Shown piece by piece: positions 27,075 to 33,570 of a DNA stretch of 33,570 nucleotides. A program made the translations under genes and the position numbers. Position 1 is the stretch's first letter. Every line of letters begins with the position of its first letter. Where the stretch lies: the NCBI GenBank assembly GCA_025360045.1, contig JANYCY010000037.1, positions 1 through 33,570 of the forward strand, written 5' to 3'. This stretch comes from Janthinobacterium sp. Lineage in GTDB: Bacteria; Pseudomonadota; Gammaproteobacteria; Burkholderiales; Chitinibacteraceae. The notes beneath the pieces are model-generated. The model was not told the origin of the DNA, ran no database searches, and saw only the letters and a list, made by a program, of their open reading frames with translations.

Positions 27075-27258
27075 AAAAGATCTGTAGACACAGAGAACAC
27101 AGAGTTTAAAAGCAGCACACGGAGAAAACCTTAAGAAGGTGTCAGTAGTATTTTCAGAGTGTTTTGTTGTTGCCGCTGTTGAGTAATCGCGGAGTATTTT
27201 TTGTTTTTCTCTGTGTGCTCTGTGTTCTCGCCGCTCTCTGTGTCTACAGACCTTGGGT
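27075..27258. repeat. CACAGAG-family palindromic repeat, copy 3 (rnfD-rnfG gap)
   Basis: AAAAGATCTGTAGACACAGA at 27075 faces CTCTGTGTCTACAGACCTTG near 27236. Inside, CACAGAG/CACGGAG repeats on the left oppose CTCTGTG repeats on the right. The arms carry GTAGACACAGAG instead of the GAACCAC form of other copies, so a second subtype exists. It ends 25 bases before the rnfG start. Confidence 0.8.
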
Positions 27259-27282
27259 TTTAATAGATTTTAGGAGTTTTTA

Positions 27283-27912
27283 ATGAAAACCATGTTTGCC
27301 AATGGGGTGCGTGGTGCGGCGACGCTGTTTTTGTTTGCGGTGGTGTTTACGGCCTTAATGGCCGGCACTTATCAGCTGACCCGTAAGAAAGTCTTGTTTA
27401 ATGAAGAAAAAGCCAAAGTGGCGCTGATTGCCCAAGTGCTGCCTGCCAAAAGCTTTGATAACAATCTGCTGCAAGATGCCCACGCCTTATCTGCTGCGGA
27501 CGGCAAAGCTTTGGGTAATGAGGGTGATAGCTCTTTTTATCTGGCAAAAAAAGCCGGTAAAACCGTTGCTGCCGTATTTGAAGCCACCGCGCCAGATGGT
27601 TATGCGGGCAAAATTAAATTGCTGGTGGGCGTGGATATTGACGGCCAAGTGTTGGGCGTGCGGGTCGTAGCGCATAAAGAAACGCCGGGGCTGGGTGACT
27701 ATATCGACGCGGCCAAATCGTCTTGGATAGAGCAATTTAAAGGCAAAGAGCTGAACGCCCAGAATGCTGCCGCGTGGAAAGTTAAAAAAGACGGCGGCGG
27801 TTTCGATTACATGGCGGGTGCGACCATCAGCCCGCGAGCCGTGACCGCAGCGGTAAAACGAGTACTGGAATACGTGGCCAGTAAGCCTCAGCTTTGGAGT
27901 ACGGTGAATTAA
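27283..27912 (+). CDS. rnfG: Rnf electron transport complex subunit G
   Basis: RnfG has one N-terminal membrane helix (about 9-28) and a periplasmic FMN-binding domain. The 209-residue protein contains DGYAGKIKLLVGVDIDGQV, VVAHKETPGLGDYID and DYMAGATISPRAVTAAVKRV, where Thr181 matches the threonine that carries covalent FMN. Both flavinylation sites of the complex (RnfD and RnfG) are therefore present; the ApbE flavin transferase that would attach FMN is not in this window. AGGAG lies 6 bases before the ATG. Confidence 0.96.
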   Translation: MKTMFANGVRGAATLFLFAVVFTALMAGTYQLTRKKVLFNEEKAKVALIAQVLPAKSFDNNLLQDAHALSAADGKALGNEGDSSFYLAKKAGKTVAAVFEATAPDGYAGKIKLLVGVDIDGQVLGVRVVAHKETPGLGDYIDAAKSSWIEQFKGKELNAQNAAAWKVKKDGGGFDYMAGATISPRAVTAAVKRVLEYVASKPQLWSTVN

Positions 27913-27958
27913 CAAGGTCTGCAGACACAGAGCTCAGTATTTAGGTACACAGCTGAAA

Positions 27959-28217
27959 CCCTAAATATTGAACCACGGAGGAAAAGGAGAACACGGAGGG
28001 GCACGGAGAAAACATAATGAAATGTGGTCATGATTGAGTTCCCATCTTCTAAATAAAGTCATTCCTGCGTGCTTTGGGCGAAAATCTGGTGGTGACTGGA
28101 TCCCCGATAAAAACACTCGGGGATGACTGTTTTCGTTAGTGGTGAGTTGTTTTGAGCCATAGATTTTCTCCGTGAAACTCCGTGTTCTCTGTGTGCTCCG
28201 TGTTTTAAGATTTGGGT
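27959..28217. repeat. CACAGAG-family palindromic repeat, copy 4, with another repeat inside (rnfG-rnfE gap)
   Basis: CCCTAAATATTGAACCACGG at 27959 and the inverted CCGTGTTTTAAGATTTGGG ending at 28217 are the outer arms, with CACGGAG/CTCCGTG units inward. The core contains a second repeat family (28059-28128). Together with a partial unit at 27914-27940 (AGGTCTGCAGACACAGAG) it fills the 379-base rnfG-rnfE gap; no gene is seen there. Confidence 0.8.
28059..28128. repeat. GTCATTCC-family repeat nested in a CACAGAG repeat
   Basis: GTCATTCC at 28059 faces GGGGATGAC ending at 28128, with an internal GGATCCCCG/CGGGG hairpin. It is related to 17909-17982 and sits in the centre of the element at 27959-28217. 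Confidence 0.65.
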
Positions 28218-28291
28218 TTTACGCGAAGGAGAAATTTCCTTTGCTGTGTATTCGTCATTGCATTTAATTGCATCACGTCATGGAGTAGCAA

Positions 28292-28972
28292 GTGAGCAAA
28301 GAAATTATCAGCAATAGCATCTGGAAGCAGAATGCGGGGTTGGTGCAGGTTTTAGGTATGTGCCCTGTGTTGGTGGTTTCCAGCAATATTGTGAATGGTG
28401 TCTCGCTGGGTTTGGCGACGAGCTTGGTGATGCTGGTTTCTGGCGCGGCCATTGCTGCGATCCGGCAATTTGTACCCAATGAATTGCGTAGCCCGATTTT
28501 TATTCTGATTATTGCCGCGCTAGTGACGGTGGTTGATTTGCTGTTTAACGCCTACGCGCATGGCCTGTATGTGCTGCTGGGGATTTTTATTCCGCTGATT
28601 ACCACCAATTGCATTGTGCTGGCCCGTGCCGAAGCGTTTGCCTCCCGCAATAGTGTTTGGGACTCGGCGCTTGATGGTTTTTTTATGGGTATTGGCCTGA
28701 CCATGGTGCTGGCGGTATTGGGTGGGATGCGTGAGCTGGTAGGCAAGGGCACACTGCTTTCTGGTATCGACTTAGTGTTTGGCCCCGCTGCCAAAGCGTG
28801 GACGATTTATATTATTCCCGCTGATATGCATTATCAGTTCCTACTCGCCATTCTCCCTCCCGGCGCATTTATCGGCCTTGGGCTTTTGATTGCATGCAAA
28901 ACCGCAATGGATAAAAGAGCCGCCACCAAGGCGCAACTTGAACGGCTGCCAGATGCTGTGCCGAGTCACTGA
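28292..28972 (+). CDS. rnfE: Rnf electron transport complex subunit E
   Basis: RnfE pairs with its paralogue RnfA in the membrane. The 226-residue protein starts at a GTG with GGAG 7 bases before it; MSKEIISNSIWKQNAGLVQV is a typical RnfE N-terminus. LGMCPVLVVSSNIVNGVSLG with Cys24 and LLGIFIPLITTNCIVLARAE mirror the Cys-bearing segments of RnfA, expected to share the intramembrane Fe-S cluster. GMRELVGKGTLLSGIDLVFG and LPPGAFIGLGLLIA are also family features. A small membrane ORF overlaps the 3' end. Confidence 0.96.
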   Translation: MSKEIISNSIWKQNAGLVQVLGMCPVLVVSSNIVNGVSLGLATSLVMLVSGAAIAAIRQFVPNELRSPIFILIIAALVTVVDLLFNAYAHGLYVLLGIFIPLITTNCIVLARAEAFASRNSVWDSALDGFFMGIGLTMVLAVLGGMRELVGKGTLLSGIDLVFGPAAKAWTIYIIPADMHYQFLLAILPPGAFIGLGLLIACKTAMDKRAATKAQLERLPDAVPSH

Positions 28973-29150
28973 GTTTTTGGCCTATCTGCTGCTGGCCTGC
29001 TTGGTTTGGTGGCTGATGAGCATGGGATTTTGGGGCAAGCTGGCGGTATTGGTGTTGGGCTCAGTAGCGCTTGTCGTGGCGCTGTATTATTACTTTCAGA
29101 TAATGAGCATGCCCTGGGATGAGTGGGATGAAATGTCTGAAGATGAGTAG
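28953..29150 (+). CDS. Small membrane protein downstream of rnfE, unknown
   Basis: A 65-residue ORF starts at an ATG 20 bases before the end of rnfE, in another frame. It encodes two hydrophobic segments (FLAYLLLACLVWWLMSMGF and LAVLVLGSVALVVALYYYF) and a strongly acidic tail MPWDEWDEMSEDE. I recognise no family. No clear Shine-Dalgarno is visible, so expression would rely on coupling to rnfE. The amphipathic design and the overlap favour a real gene over chance; an upstream start at 28890 would overlap rnfE further and is less likely. Confidence 0.5.
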   Translation: MLCRVTEFLAYLLLACLVWWLMSMGFWGKLAVLVLGSVALVVALYYYFQIMSMPWDEWDEMSEDE

Positions 29151-29167
29151 GGCACCCGCCCTAAGAT

Positions 29168-29354
29168 CATAAGTTTCTACACAAGTTTGATTTGTTCCCC
29201 CCTTTGAAAAAGGGGGGGCAGGGGGGATTTAGCTCTGCATCTTTTGATGAAAAGGCAAAAACAACGCCAATTCACAGGCAAATCCCCCTCAATCCCCCTT
29301 TGAAAAGGGGGATGCTACAAGGACATGCTGCCTGAATTTGTGTAGATTCTTATG
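29168..29354. repeat. Long palindromic element with G/C runs
   Basis: The outer imperfect arms CATAAGTTTCTACACAAGTT (29168) and AATTTGTGTAGATTCTTATG (29335-29354) enclose inner arms with CCCCCCTTTGAAAAAGGGGG on the left and CCCCCTTTGAAAAGGGGG on the right, plus AGGGGGGATTT facing AAATCCCCCT. About 187 bases, non-coding, between the rnfE-linked ORF and the DUF2164 gene. It resembles a non-autonomous mobile element; no target duplication is obvious. Confidence 0.75.
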
Positions 29355-29390
29355 CCCTACGATAGTTTTCTTTAAATAAATAGGTCCCTC

Positions 29391-29642
29391 ATGGCATTAA
29401 AAATATCTAAAGAAGCTGAAGCATTATTGGTGAAGTCGATTCGCCGTTATTTCGATGAAAATATGGATGAGCCGATTGGTGGCTTGCAGGCCGGCATGCT
29501 GCTGGATTTCTTTATGAAAGAAATTGCGCCTAGCGTTTACAACCAAGCCATTGCTGATGCGCAAAGCTATATGCAAGACAGAGCCTTGGATATGCCAGGC
29601 AGCTGTTTCGAGCCAGAAATGAATTTCTGGAATAAAAAATGA
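29391..29642 (+). CDS. DUF2164 family protein
   Basis: The 83-residue soluble protein matches what I know of DUF2164: an N-terminal LKISKEAEALLVKSIRRYFD helix, DEPIGGLQAGMLLDFFMKEI, APSVYNQAIADAQSYMQDR and a C-terminal CFEPEMNFW. Its function is unknown. The stop overlaps the nth ATG (ATGA), so it is probably translated with nth. The Shine-Dalgarno is weak (AGG about 9 bases upstream). Confidence 0.85.
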   Translation: MALKISKEAEALLVKSIRRYFDENMDEPIGGLQAGMLLDFFMKEIAPSVYNQAIADAQSYMQDRALDMPGSCFEPEMNFWNKK

Positions 29643-30289
29643 ATAAAGAAACCCGGCGTATTTTTTATCAGCGCCTTGCCGATCTAGACCCCAACCCCAC
29701 CACCGAGCTGAACTACAGTACGCCATTCGAGCTGCTCACTGCTGTTTTGCTCTCGGCTCAGGCCACCGATGTGGGCGTTAACAAAGCCACCAAACGTTTG
29801 TTCCCCGTCGCCAATACGCCCGAAACGATTTTGACGCTGGGCGTGGAAGGCTTGGAATCCTATATCGCCACCATTGGCCTTTATCACAGCAAGGCCAAGC
29901 ATCTGCTGCAAACCTGTCAGATGCTGATTGATTTGCACGGCAGCAAAGTACCGCAAGATAGAGAATCGCTCGAAGCGCTGCCAGGTGTCGGCCGGAAAAC
30001 CGCCAATGTGGTGATGAATACGGCGTTTGGCATACCGACCATTGCCGTCGACACGCATATCTTCCGCGTATCCAATCGCACCGGCTTAGCGCTGGGCAAA
30101 GACGTAAAAGTGGTTGAAGACAAGCTACTCAAGGTCACCCCCAACGAATTCAAACTCAACGCCCACCATTGGCTAATTTTGCACGGCCGTTACGTATGTA
30201 AAGCCCGCAAACCCGAGTGCTGGAGCTGTGTGGTAAATGATGTGTGCGATTACAAACCCAAACAAATCACCCCGCCACCGGGGCGGTAA
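29639..30289 (+). CDS. nth: Endonuclease III
   Basis: Nth is a DNA glycosylase/AP lyase that removes oxidised pyrimidines. The 216-residue protein has the helix-hairpin-helix LEALPGVGRKTANVV with catalytic Lys120 and, in AVDTHIFRVSNR, Asp138, both at the E. coli positions. The [4Fe-4S] loop CKARKPECWSCVVNDVC keeps the C-x6-C-x2-C-x5-C spacing. Placement after rnfABCDGE is the classical arrangement also found in E. coli, here with two small genes and a repeat inserted between. Confidence 0.97.
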   Translation: MNKETRRIFYQRLADLDPNPTTELNYSTPFELLTAVLLSAQATDVGVNKATKRLFPVANTPETILTLGVEGLESYIATIGLYHSKAKHLLQTCQMLIDLHGSKVPQDRESLEALPGVGRKTANVVMNTAFGIPTIAVDTHIFRVSNRTGLALGKDVKVVEDKLLKVTPNEFKLNAHHWLILHGRYVCKARKPECWSCVVNDVCDYKPKQITPPPGR

Positions 30290-30309
30290 TGCTGGATATC
30301 TCTTTGCTC

Positions 30310-30334
30310 GAACGTAGCTTTTAAAGCTACGTTC
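30310..30334. terminator. Hairpin between convergent nth and ABC permease genes
   Basis: GAACGTAGCTT and AAGCTACGTTC form a perfect 11-bp stem with a TTA loop, 20 bases after nth and 19 before the stop of the convergent gene. No T-run follows on either strand, so termination would be inefficient or Rho-assisted. Confidence 0.5.
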
Positions 30335-30352
30335 GTAGCTAAAAAGGCGACA

Positions 30353-31606
30353 TCAACCCTTCTGCTTTACCACCGCCTGCCATCTCCAAATCAATAAACA
30401 AATGGCGATTGCCGCGTGGATTGCGCTGATTAAAATGCTGGCAATCGCGGATGTATGGCCGATAGGCATTAGGATAGAGGCTAGGCTTTCCAAGCCGCTG
30501 CTGTGGGCTAAGAAGGGCAGTAGGCCGTTGATGATGGCCAGATAGAGCAGGCTGCTGGCGAGCACCCGTTTGCTATTGCTATTTAATGCTAGGAATAAGC
30601 AGATGGCACTGTCCCGCAGCAGGATCAGGGAGATTGATATCGGTGTGCTGTCAGCAAAGTCGCCAGTGCCTTGGCTGCCTGCCAGTAGTGCAAAAACACA
30701 AGACAGGACTAGTGTAGTTGGCCAGAGCGGCAGATTGATCAGTGCCCCGTGCCAGTTCTGGCTTTGGATGCGGGTGATCACCCGCTGCCAGACGGTGAAG
30801 CCATTCGGCTCTGCAAAGAGCATGGCGTATGTCATCACACTGCAAATAATCAGCCCGAGCATTGCCAGCTGATCATGTTTAAAACCAGCAAAGAAAACGG
30901 TTAGCAGAAAGGCAAACAGCGGCCATGCCCATGGACGAGTGCGGACTTGCAGCGCATTTTGCATTAGCCGCCATGCCGCAAACACACTGCAAAATGCAAA
31001 GAAAGAGCCCGCCAGTAGTTGAAATTGCAGCGGCAGAAAGGGAATTCCCCACCAGGTAATCGGCGTGTCGCTCATCTCAAACAGGCTGGGCATCATAAAA
31101 AAAGCAGGGATGGCCAGCAGCAAATTAAAGCTGCCTCTGCGGTTTTGTGCCAGATCGGACTGACCCAGTTGCAGATTGATCACCAGCGCCGTGCCGTGTA
31201 GCAACAGGCCGATAGCAATGAGTGCCAGTGCCTTACTGATAGCGTCGCTTGGGCTGGCGGGCAGCTCTGCCACGAGTAGCAGCAGCAGGCACAGCGCGCC
31301 GCCATACCAATTAAATAGCGTTGCCCCAAATAGCTTGCCCCAGGTCATTTCCCATGGGCTAAGCGCACTCATCCTTTGCTGATCCCATGTGTGATCGCGC
31401 TGCTCATCGCCAATGGAAGCTGCGGCATTTTTAGTGCCCCACAGCCAGACTATCCCCATAAATAGCGCCGTTGCGGTGCTACCCAGTTTGCTTAATTCGG
31501 TGTTCATTCCTACGGCTAAAAAAATCAGCGCAAGGATGGCTGGCATGCCGATTAAGCGTGGCATGGAAAAGCTTAGCCAGAGATTTCGTTTGAATTCAGG
31601 ATTCAT
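30353..31606 (-). CDS. ABC-2 type transporter permease
   Basis: The 417-residue membrane protein has about ten to twelve hydrophobic segments and an N-terminal cytoplasmic stretch (MNPEFKRNLWLSFSMPRLIG). A loop with ASIGDEQRDHTWDQQRMSAL, followed by SPWEMTWGKLFGA, is typical of permeases that pair with an ABC-2 ATPase (a conserved E-x-R/Q-x-x-x-T-W pattern). The substrate is unknown. It overlaps the ATPase gene by 4 bases and follows it, so the two form an operon. Confidence 0.82.
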   Translation of the reverse strand: MNPEFKRNLWLSFSMPRLIGMPAILALIFLAVGMNTELSKLGSTATALFMGIVWLWGTKNAAASIGDEQRDHTWDQQRMSALSPWEMTWGKLFGATLFNWYGGALCLLLLLVAELPASPSDAISKALALIAIGLLLHGTALVINLQLGQSDLAQNRRGSFNLLLAIPAFFMMPSLFEMSDTPITWWGIPFLPLQFQLLAGSFFAFCSVFAAWRLMQNALQVRTRPWAWPLFAFLLTVFFAGFKHDQLAMLGLIICSVMTYAMLFAEPNGFTVWQRVITRIQSQNWHGALINLPLWPTTLVLSCVFALLAGSQGTGDFADSTPISISLILLRDSAICLFLALNSNSKRVLASSLLYLAIINGLLPFLAHSSGLESLASILMPIGHTSAIASILISAIHAAIAICLLIWRWQAVVKQKG

Positions 31607-32517
31607 TTTGTGTCCTTGCTAGCGATGGTGCGCAGATAAGCTTGCTGCAAATTTTGCTCGCCAAAGCTACTGATGGAGAGCCCGGATTGGATTAGTTCCG
31701 CTAGTAATTGAGCCTGCTCATTGCTTGTGCCGCTGAAATCAAATTCGGCATGATTATCTTGATGTTTGCTGAGCGCAACTTTGGCGTGGGCGGCCAGTAT
31801 TTCGGCAAGGCGCGGGTTGGGGCTGGCTAGGCTGAGCTGCAAGGCTCTGCTGCTGTGTGAGCTATTTGATAGCGCACGGTGCTCAAGGATTTTGCCGTCT
31901 TTTAGCACCAGCATATGGCTGGAATAGGCTTCCAGCTCAGCTAGGATATGCGACGACACGAGCAGCGTCATGCCACTAGCTTGTAATTGCCTGAATAAGA
32001 TCGCCAGCTCATTGCGCGCTTCTGGGTCTAGGCCCGATGCGGGCTCGTCCAGCAGCAATACCTGCGGAGCATGGATAATCGCCTGCCCAATGGCGACTCG
32101 TTGACGTAAACCTCGCGACAAGCTGCTGGCTTTTTGCCCTAAGCGATCTAGTAAAGACAAGCGCTGCGCCGTGTCATGGATGGCAGCTGCAATGGCCTCT
32201 TTAGCCAAGCCTTGTGATGCTGCTGCGTATTCCAAACACTGCGCCACGGTTAAATATTGGTAAAGGCCAAAGAAATCTGATAAATAGCCCATCTGCCTAT
32301 GCACCGCGCGTGGCTGATCCTGAACATCTAAGCCAGCTACCGCAATCGAGCCAGAAAGTGGCGTTTCAAGGCCGGCAATGCAGCGCATCAAGGTGGTTTT
32401 ACCCGCGCCATTAGCCCCCACCAGCGCCGTAACGCTGCCACGCTCTACACTTAGATTCAATTGATTCAAGGCCCGATGGCCGGGGTAATCAAAGGTAAGG
32501 CCAGAAATTTGGATCAT
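31603..32517 (-). CDS. ABC transporter ATP-binding protein (ABC-2 type)
   Basis: The 304-residue ATPase has Walker A GANGAGKT at 34-41, the signature LSRGLRQRVAIGQAI at 133-147 (second signature Gly replaced by Arg compared with LSGGQ, a common variant in ABC-2 ATPases), Walker B VLLLDEPASGLDP at 153-165 and the switch His in LLVSSHIL near 191. The C-terminal 80 residues resemble the extension found in CcmA/NatA-type subfamilies. With the overlapping permease it likely exports a lipid, drug or peptide; no substrate gene lies nearby. Confidence 0.92.
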   Translation of the reverse strand: MIQISGLTFDYPGHRALNQLNLSVERGSVTALVGANGAGKTTLMRCIAGLETPLSGSIAVAGLDVQDQPRAVHRQMGYLSDFFGLYQYLTVAQCLEYAAASQGLAKEAIAAAIHDTAQRLSLLDRLGQKASSLSRGLRQRVAIGQAIIHAPQVLLLDEPASGLDPEARNELAILFRQLQASGMTLLVSSHILAELEAYSSHMLVLKDGKILEHRALSNSSHSSRALQLSLASPNPRLAEILAAHAKVALSKHQDNHAEFDFSGTSNEQAQLLAELIQSGLSISSFGEQNLQQAYLRTIASKDTK

Positions 32518-32600
32518 AGAAGTCTCGGGTTGATCTGACTAGATTTGACAGCATCATACTGGATACAAACAGGGAATTATTGTTAGGATGTTAACAATAT

Positions 32601-32661
32601 CGTAGGGCGGGTGAAACCCGCGAGCAATGCTGAAAAGTACGCGGGTTTCACCCGCCCTACG
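32601..32661. repeat. GTAGGG-family palindromic repeat, copy 4 (perfect)
   Basis: Arms at 32601-32622 and 32640-32661 are perfect 22-base inverted repeats (CGTAGGGCGGGTGAAACCCG onward) separated by 17 bases. It lies between the divergent ABC operon and msrC, 32 bases before the msrC start, and must form a strong hairpin in any transcript starting upstream. Confidence 0.92.
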
Positions 32662-32692
32662 AATGAATCATCAATATTCATTGGAATAAAAA

Positions 32693-33175
32693 ATGGCAGA
32701 AAATTTACTGATTCAAGGTAGTAGCAAAGAAGAGTTGTATCAAAACCTGATTCCGCAAGCTTTGGCTTTAATTGAAGGCGAGAGCGATTTGATTGCTGCA
32801 ATGGCCAATGTCTGCGCCGCCATGCATTACACCTTTGGCTGGCTGTGGACGGGTTTTTATATTGTGAAGCAAGATGAGCTGGTGCTCGGCCCATTCCAAG
32901 GGCCGATTGCCTGCACCCGCATTCAAAAGGGGCGAGGCGTTTGCGGCAGTGCTTGGGCTCAGGCACAAACGCTGGTGGTGCCTGATGTAGACGCCTTTGC
33001 TGGGCACATCGCTTGCTCGTCTTTGGCCCGCTCGGAAATCGTTTTACCGCTGATCAATAGCGATGGCGTGGTGCTGGCGGTATTGGATGTGGATTCGGCT
33101 GAGTTAGCGACCTTTGATGATGTCGATGCCAAGTATTTGGCGCAGGTTTGTGAGGCTTTGGTGCGCTTGTTTTAA
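32693..33175 (+). CDS. msrC: Free methionine-(R)-sulfoxide reductase (GAF domain)
   Basis: fRMsr reduces free L-methionine-(R)-sulfoxide with thioredoxin. The 160-residue protein is a single GAF domain with the conserved block VLGPFQGPIACTRIQKGRGV then CGSAWAQAQTLVVPDV and GHIACSSLARSEIVLPL. Cys74, Cys84 and Cys108 correspond to Cys84, Cys94 and Cys118 of E. coli YebR/MsrC with a constant offset of 10. Length matches. No ribosome-binding site of note; the upstream palindrome is close to the start. Confidence 0.93.
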   Translation: MAENLLIQGSSKEELYQNLIPQALALIEGESDLIAAMANVCAAMHYTFGWLWTGFYIVKQDELVLGPFQGPIACTRIQKGRGVCGSAWAQAQTLVVPDVDAFAGHIACSSLARSEIVLPLINSDGVVLAVLDVDSAELATFDDVDAKYLAQVCEALVRLF

Positions 33176-33570
33176 GTGGCTCAATTACAGGCTGCTAGGG
33201 AGGGAGCCCAATCCTATTGACTTAGCTATATGTCATGTTGTTGCCACGCAATGACAAGCATTGAAGCATCGTAGGGCGGGTGCAACCCGCCGTTTTTCGT
33301 GTTTCAGTAAAGCTCGGCGGGTTTCACCCCATATGCGCTAACCAAATTGATTTTTCATTAGCAAACAGCGAAAAACGTAATGGCCACGCTCTTTGCATAG
33401 GGCTTTAAAGTCCCCTTGAAACACGCCGGAGCGAGGAACAAGCGGGGCGGGGTTTCGGCCAGGGAGCGAGGAACGAGCCAATCCCGCCTGCCGCCGACTC
33501 GATTGTCCGCAGCGCAGGGGCTTTCGTGTTTCGTGGGGTCGCCTTCTTTGCTTACTTTCTTGGCGAAGCA
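33176..33570. other. Right-end non-coding stretch with repeats
   Basis: No gene is supported in these 395 bases. They hold the truncated palindrome at 33270-33330, two near-identical 16-mers (GGAGCGAGGAACAAGC at 33428 and GGAGCGAGGAACGAGC at 33463), and an end segment (GGGGTCGCCTTCTTTGCTTA and beyond) of a type I recall as dispersed repeat DNA in proteobacterial genomes. Confidence 0.5.
33270..33330. repeat. GTAGGG-family palindromic repeat, copy 5 (right arm truncated)
   Basis: CGTAGGGCGGGTGCAACCCG at 33270 faces CGGCGGGTTTCACCCC at 33315-33330; the last eight bases of the right arm are missing, replaced by ATATGCGC. This shows decay or deletion at one end. Confidence 0.75.

Noticed and set aside
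27487-27915. 142-residue minus-strand ORF inside rnfG
   Set aside because: Antisense to the conserved RnfG FMN-binding domain; His/Arg/Phe-rich shadow without motifs.
22176-30289. Search for a transposase or integrase that could explain the repeats
   Set aside because: No ORF in the window resembles a transposase, integrase or recombinase; any mobilising enzyme must be elsewhere.

Overview
The window is an ordinary chromosomal segment of a betaproteobacterium of roughly 50% GC. The gene content and protein sequences suggest the Neisseriales (Iodobacter, Chitinibacter or Chromobacterium relatives); that placement is inference from family resemblance, not a search. Nearly every gene belongs to a recognisable family. 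I found no phage, CRISPR array, insertion sequence with a transposase, or defence island.

Layout. 1-188 holds a minus-strand remnant that looks like a hemagglutinin/CdiA-type protein. 186-3749 is the conserved block rsmI (minus) then lpoA-yraN-diaA-dolP (plus). 4026-5228 is an AspC/TyrB aminotransferase. 5476-7504 is the divergent pair murJ and rpsT, each with a readable sigma-70 type promoter. 7574-10937 is a signalling patch: a small unknown protein, a response regulator with a degenerate GGDEF domain, and a convergent EAL-CBS-GGDEF protein. 11037-13745 carries an AI-2E family permease and nadE. 13837-16217 has an internally deleted chemotaxis receptor pseudogene next to an intact receptor. 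sbcB and a TIGR03790-type exported protein follow, then a His-Arg-Pro tRNA operon (19317-19708), folD and pyrD.

22176-30289 is an Rnf electron-transport cluster, rnfA-B-C-D-G-E, followed by a small membrane ORF, a DUF2164 gene and nth. Its order matches the classical rsxABCDGE-nth layout. RnfB and RnfC carry the expected Fe-S cysteine motifs. RnfD and RnfG carry the threonines expected to bind FMN covalently. The window ends with an ABC-2 type exporter pair (30353-32517, minus) and a free methionine-(R)-sulfoxide reductase (msrC).

The most unusual feature is the intergenic DNA. At least four families of palindromic, non-coding repeats fill the spacers: a CACAGAG/CTCTGTG family, a GTAGGGYGGG family, a GTCATTCC/GGAATGAC family, and one long G/C-run palindrome. 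They are concentrated in the rnf cluster, where every junction that is not a translational overlap, from rnfA to rnfE, contains one or more copies, including one element nested inside another. Other local rearrangements are a degenerate tandem copy of the pyrD 3' end and the deleted receptor gene.
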